Position numbers and translations under genes: made by a program. 64,000 nt of DNA from Atherinomorus stipes (lineage: Eukaryota; Chordata; Actinopteri; Atheriniformes; Atherinidae): positions 124,001 to 188,000 of the forward strand of contig JALJCO010003931.1 of assembly GCA_023101725.1 (NCBI GenBank). The letters run 5' to 3'. Under the pieces are notes generated by a model that worked only from the letters and a program-made list of their open reading frames with translations, did not search any database and was not told the origin of the DNA. The first letter of the stretch is position 1, and each line of letters starts with the position of its first letter. Shown in pieces: positions 59,991 through 64,000 of the stretch.

Positions 59991-62900
59991 AAGTAAACAT
60001 TATGACTTCTTGAGGGGGGATTCAGTGGCAGCACTTGATGAATTGTGGCGGAGCTTGGGAAGGGCTAATTTCTCACTTAGTCGTCCTGATGGGGCTAGCT
60101 AATAGGCCTTGCTTTGCCTGGCTGATTGTCTGCTGGCTTTATTATTGTGCATTATCGCGCTGCCCCCTGGCTGTTTTTAGTGTTCGGCCCCGGAGACGCC
60201 GGAGCCCGTCATTAATCACAAAGCGGCACTGACTCATTCTGCTTCAACACTTATTCCAGAGACACAGCGGAATGAAGGAAAAGAAAAGCAGATAGAGAAG
60301 TATTGCAAGTTGCGAGAGCGTGCACGAAATACACAAGAAGCACGACTGAACTGAGGAAAAAAAGTGTGCAGGACAGTTTCACAATAACTTTGCAACCTGT
60401 AGCTGTACTTGCAGGTTGCCTCAAACAGCTCTGCTTTTTATTTACTTCAGTCTTAAGTTGCGGAGGATGAGAGGAGTGTAGTCTTCCATCTCCAGGGCAA
60501 ACAGGGGACCCTCCGTCAGAGCCATACCTGCATTTACGCACGACCATCCATCCGTTTGATCCTCCTCTGACTGCACGTGTGAGGAAGAAGCAGGGAGAGA
60601 TATGCACGCATATGTGTGTGTGAGGTTTTCATCACAACAGGGAAGCCTCTTCCTTCACTCATCCCCTCCCTTGGGTCCCCTCTTATTTATCTTTTTCACA
60701 CGGCGATTGCACTTGCATGCAGAAAGGCATATAGAGCATCTGATGCATCTACTATACACACACGCACCGTGCCTTTTCACACAAACACATGCATTACACA
60801 GGAATGGTACTTTCAAGCGACGCAGCCCACGGTGGAACATGTGCTCTTTTGCTGCGAGAGCATGGCAAAGGATGTTGTTGTCATGCTCTGGCTGCGGCAT
60901 CGTGCGGAGCGCCTTGGAAAGCCTTGCATGAAGAGTGCCTCCACAAGCACACAACTGCTTTCCCTGAAGTTGAGAGGCCCCGTGACAGGATACAGATCCC
61001 ATTCTCCTGTGCTTTTTAGTATCTGCCATGTGCAGAGGCTACTTGAATGGAAAACTTAGCTCAGACGGGCTGCTGCAGTAGGCAGTAATTATTCTAGGAA
61101 GTGAATTTGAAGTCACTCAAGTCTATAAGGGAAACTTTTGAAAGTTCAAGGAGCACAGAAAACTTTAGCAAGGAGTGATTTTCTCTTGAGGACCTGTGTT
61201 ATATGTTGCTGAAGTAATAGGCTGTTTTGGCCTTCAGTAAGTGGCTGAATAAGCATCTTTTACTTCTCAAGACTAAGGAGAAGCGTCTGATCAAACAAAG
61301 GCTGAACGTTTAAGCATGGGAAGAGAAGTGGGAGCAGGGGAAACCAATACGGCATAACTGGGCCACCACAGCCACAAAGCTGCCTGCATTATCCATTGTC
61401 TCAGTTGTCACAGCTCCACTTGCAACAGAACAAGTGGCTCATGAACAAATGCAAAGTCAAAATATATAAATAAACAAGCTAATAAGCAGGGGGCTGTGGG
61501 GAAAAGGAGCAAGACTTCTATTGTGGCGCTGGCTTTATTTGCCCCTTATCTACTGGGTAGGGAATGCAAAAGAGGCATCGTGTAAGCATTATGATTACAT
61601 CGTGTGGGTTTGTTACACGGGAATGTAAGATGCACTCAGTTCATTCTGCTGTGCAGCACACACGGTCCCTCACCAGCCCTCCAAAGCATCTCAAGTGGAG
61701 AGGTCTGAGGGACCAAGACGCATGCGAGGATAATCTCATTAGCTGCGCTGAAAGCTACTCATGGGCTGCGTTGTTGTGCTATTTGTCCTTGAAAAAAAAT
61801 AATAAAAAGGACTCCTCATCTGAGCTGGCTTTCCATTTTCAGATTTTGTGTAGTGCACTTGTGGTGTAGCTGCTTTAGCCTGCTAATGACGTCTGATAAG
61901 ATGACATGCTTTTTGATGAAAACTTTGAAATCATTTAATGCAACTGCACATTAAGTTTTCTTTGCAATATTTATAAGACGATTTAATGATCGAGTTGTGA
62001 TTATCAACATTTAGCTTTACAAAAAGTTCAAGATAGTTATAAAAAATGTAAATCACTAATAATCTGAAAAGCTCAGTCATGTCATCCCACACAAAAAGTT
62101 GAAAGGTCTTGAACTGAACCACTCTACATGTGCATATCTGGCTATTGATATGTGTGTGTGGCAGGGTGTGACTAATTCCTGCTAAATGGTCTTTACTGGA
62201 GGGGCTGGTCCCCCTTCAGCTGTAGGCCAGACCCAGTGCCATCTGGGCACTAAGTTTCGTTTTGCTTGTGAATGGGAACCAAAAACCACCGAATCCCAGC
62301 TCTCTCTCTCTGTCTTCTAGGCCTTAAGTGTCGTCTTGGACGCAACACGGAAACCAAAATGTGTGTGGTTTCCTCAACACGCTGTTGAGTTTGGGAACAT
62401 CTCCTGAGTGAGGTTTTATCTAAACACCAGCACTTCCACGGTCTCCTTAAGGAGTCTCATCTCCTCCAATCTGACTTCACCCCACTGCAAACACATGCAT
62501 AGCAAGCACATTCAGTTTTATTGCTAGATTCAGCTAATCTTGCTGAAGGGCTTAGACTCTTCCTCCTCCTCCTCCTCCTCCTTCGCCCCTCAGTGTTTTA
62601 GTTATTCCAGCTGTGAAGAAACCCTTAATATTGTTGGCATAGCTGCGAAATGTGCAAAAAAACACACATTGGACACACAGGGAAACATGTGCAGGCATGC
62701 AGGGGCACAGTGAGGTGCACGCAGATGCATGCATGCATATATAACACACACACACACACAGAAACACACTCGCGCTCCTCCCTTTCTCCATTCATTTTCC
62801 CCCCTTATCCCACTTTTGCGCACAATCTTCCCTCAATCGTCTGCATCTCCCATCTCTCCCCTCCCCTCTAACTCGCTGTGCTGCGGTGCGTTTGTGCAGC

Positions 62901-64000
62901 CTTGATAAGCCTAAGATAGCAGATCTCGGTGGTCGCTGATGTAATGATGATGAATGCTGCGGTGCTGCCAGTCTCCCCCTCAGGGGGCCCTCAACACTGA
63001 ACAGTCGCCCTAATGAAATGAACACAAATACTGTACCCCGTCTGTGAGGGTGGGGGTTACCAAATCTAAGAAGACACTTCAAGAGTTTATATATAAATGT
63101 CCGTCAGTTTCTGAGTGTGTGTGTGCCACAAAATTAAGCTTGTAAAGACGCAGCCTTTGAATAGCAAAAAGCAGTGATTTTTTTGATACTATTAGTACTT
63201 GTTTAAGCCTGCATGAAGAAAGAAAAACAGATTTTTTTCTTCTATCAAAGGCAAAAGTTTAGTTTTGTGTTTCACTTTGATGTGTACAATTTGTAGATGA
63301 CTTTCAACTTGGTGCCTTTGTCACCAGGCGTATAATTTATGTTAAATTGATTTGCTTAATGTGCTTATAAAATAAGATTTTTTTTTTTTTCTGAGGGAAC
63401 AGTCTGAATTGTGCTGTTTTAAACCTGTTTAATCGCTTGCCTTTTCTGTGTGGAAGGATTACAGTTGAAGACAAATAAAGATGCCTTCTCTCTTCTTTAA
63501 TTGGGTGTAGGACAGACATTTTATGGAGAAGGCATTAATATGAAATTAACACTTATTCTGGCAACAGGATTCCTTGCTGTCTTGTAAACGGCCTGTGCCA
63601 GGCCTCCGTGACACGTACAGATGCTGCTCCATGTAAATGGAAAAGGCTCGTGTGTAGTGTTTGATCTTGGAGGTGAGAGGTCAAAGGGCCAAATAAAAAT
63701 GGTACGAAGCTCGAAGTTCTGTAAGGAAGTCGAGTCAACTCATGGCAACACAGATGGAAGACTCTTTCTGTTTGTGAATTTTGCCATGCAAAATATTTTT
63801 TTGGGGGGGGGGGGGGGGGGGGATTTGGAAGGGTCAAAAATGAACAACACGACACGTAAACGTAGAGACGGGAACATCTGCAGGATTGGGTGTGGGCGTC
63901 CAGGTCAGAGGGATTATGGGTGAAAAGGTCCTGCTTTTAATTGCTGCTTTGGAACTGTGGCCTGCCTTGTGGAACACAAAAGGCCCGTCAGACACGCTTC
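59991..64000. other. Non-coding DNA to the window end
   Basis: Unique-looking blocks at about 60030-60290, 61490-61640 and 62880-62990 (for example CATTAATCACAAAGCGGCAC and CTTGATAAGCCTAAGATAGC) alternate with AC microsatellites (62740-62760), a CTC run (62560-62582) and a poly(G) run (63803-63822). No gene, repeat family or RNA recognised. Confidence 0.5.

Noticed and set aside
60616..61059. 147-codon open frame as a gene
   Set aside because: Three overlapping frames on both strands are open here, composition is Cys/His/Ser-rich as in translated non-coding DNA, and nothing matches a known protein.

Overview
This window is vertebrate nuclear DNA, almost certainly from a spiny-rayed (acanthomorph) teleost. 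The genes are split by GT-AG introns. The three identifiable proteins match vertebrate families residue for residue over long stretches. The gaps hold fish-type dispersed repeats: Tc1/mariner copies, short inverted-repeat elements, a tRNA-derived SINE and LINE 3' tails. Most open reading frames over 60 codons are chance frames in AT-rich non-coding DNA.

Layout. (1) 1-12.2 kb, minus strand: the 5' end of dnajc13 (RME-8, an endosomal DnaJ co-chaperone). It shows the start-codon exon at 9240-9320, four further coding exons running off the left edge, and a CpG-rich promoter near 12.1 kb. Its introns hold a nearly full-length but broken Tc1/mariner element (1353-2898), an older Tc1 fragment (5.1-5.95 kb) and a 443-bp inverted-repeat element (6091-6533). 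(2) 14.6-22.8 kb, plus strand: complete lztfl1 (BBSome trafficking regulator), ten coding exons and 298 codons, head to head with dnajc13. Its promoter carries two RFX X-box-like sites. (3) 22.8-29.9 kb: a repeat-rich spacer. (4) 30.0-33.2 kb, plus strand: complete ccr9-type chemokine receptor, three coding exons and 370 codons. lztfl1 and ccr9 are also neighbours in human 3p21.31, which supports both calls. (5) 33.3-45.5 kb: repeat-rich intergenic DNA. (6) 46-64 kb: mostly unique-looking DNA with several candidate regulatory blocks and a CpG-rich segment at 50.2-51.1 kb ending its first part in a good splice donor. This may be a non-coding first exon of an unidentified plus-strand gene whose coding exons lie to the right. 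I found no coding exon in the last 31 kb.

The three genes act in different processes (endosomal sorting, cilium/BBSome traffic, lymphocyte homing). Nothing indicates one shared pathway; this is a conserved neighbourhood, not an operon-like unit. I did not find a clearly new biological system. The most useful leads are the paired X-boxes at lztfl1, the 443-bp element with a CRE palindrome and a basic 39-codon frame, several inverted-repeat elements recoverable by self-comparison, and the putative promoter at 50 kb with its surrounding non-repetitive blocks.
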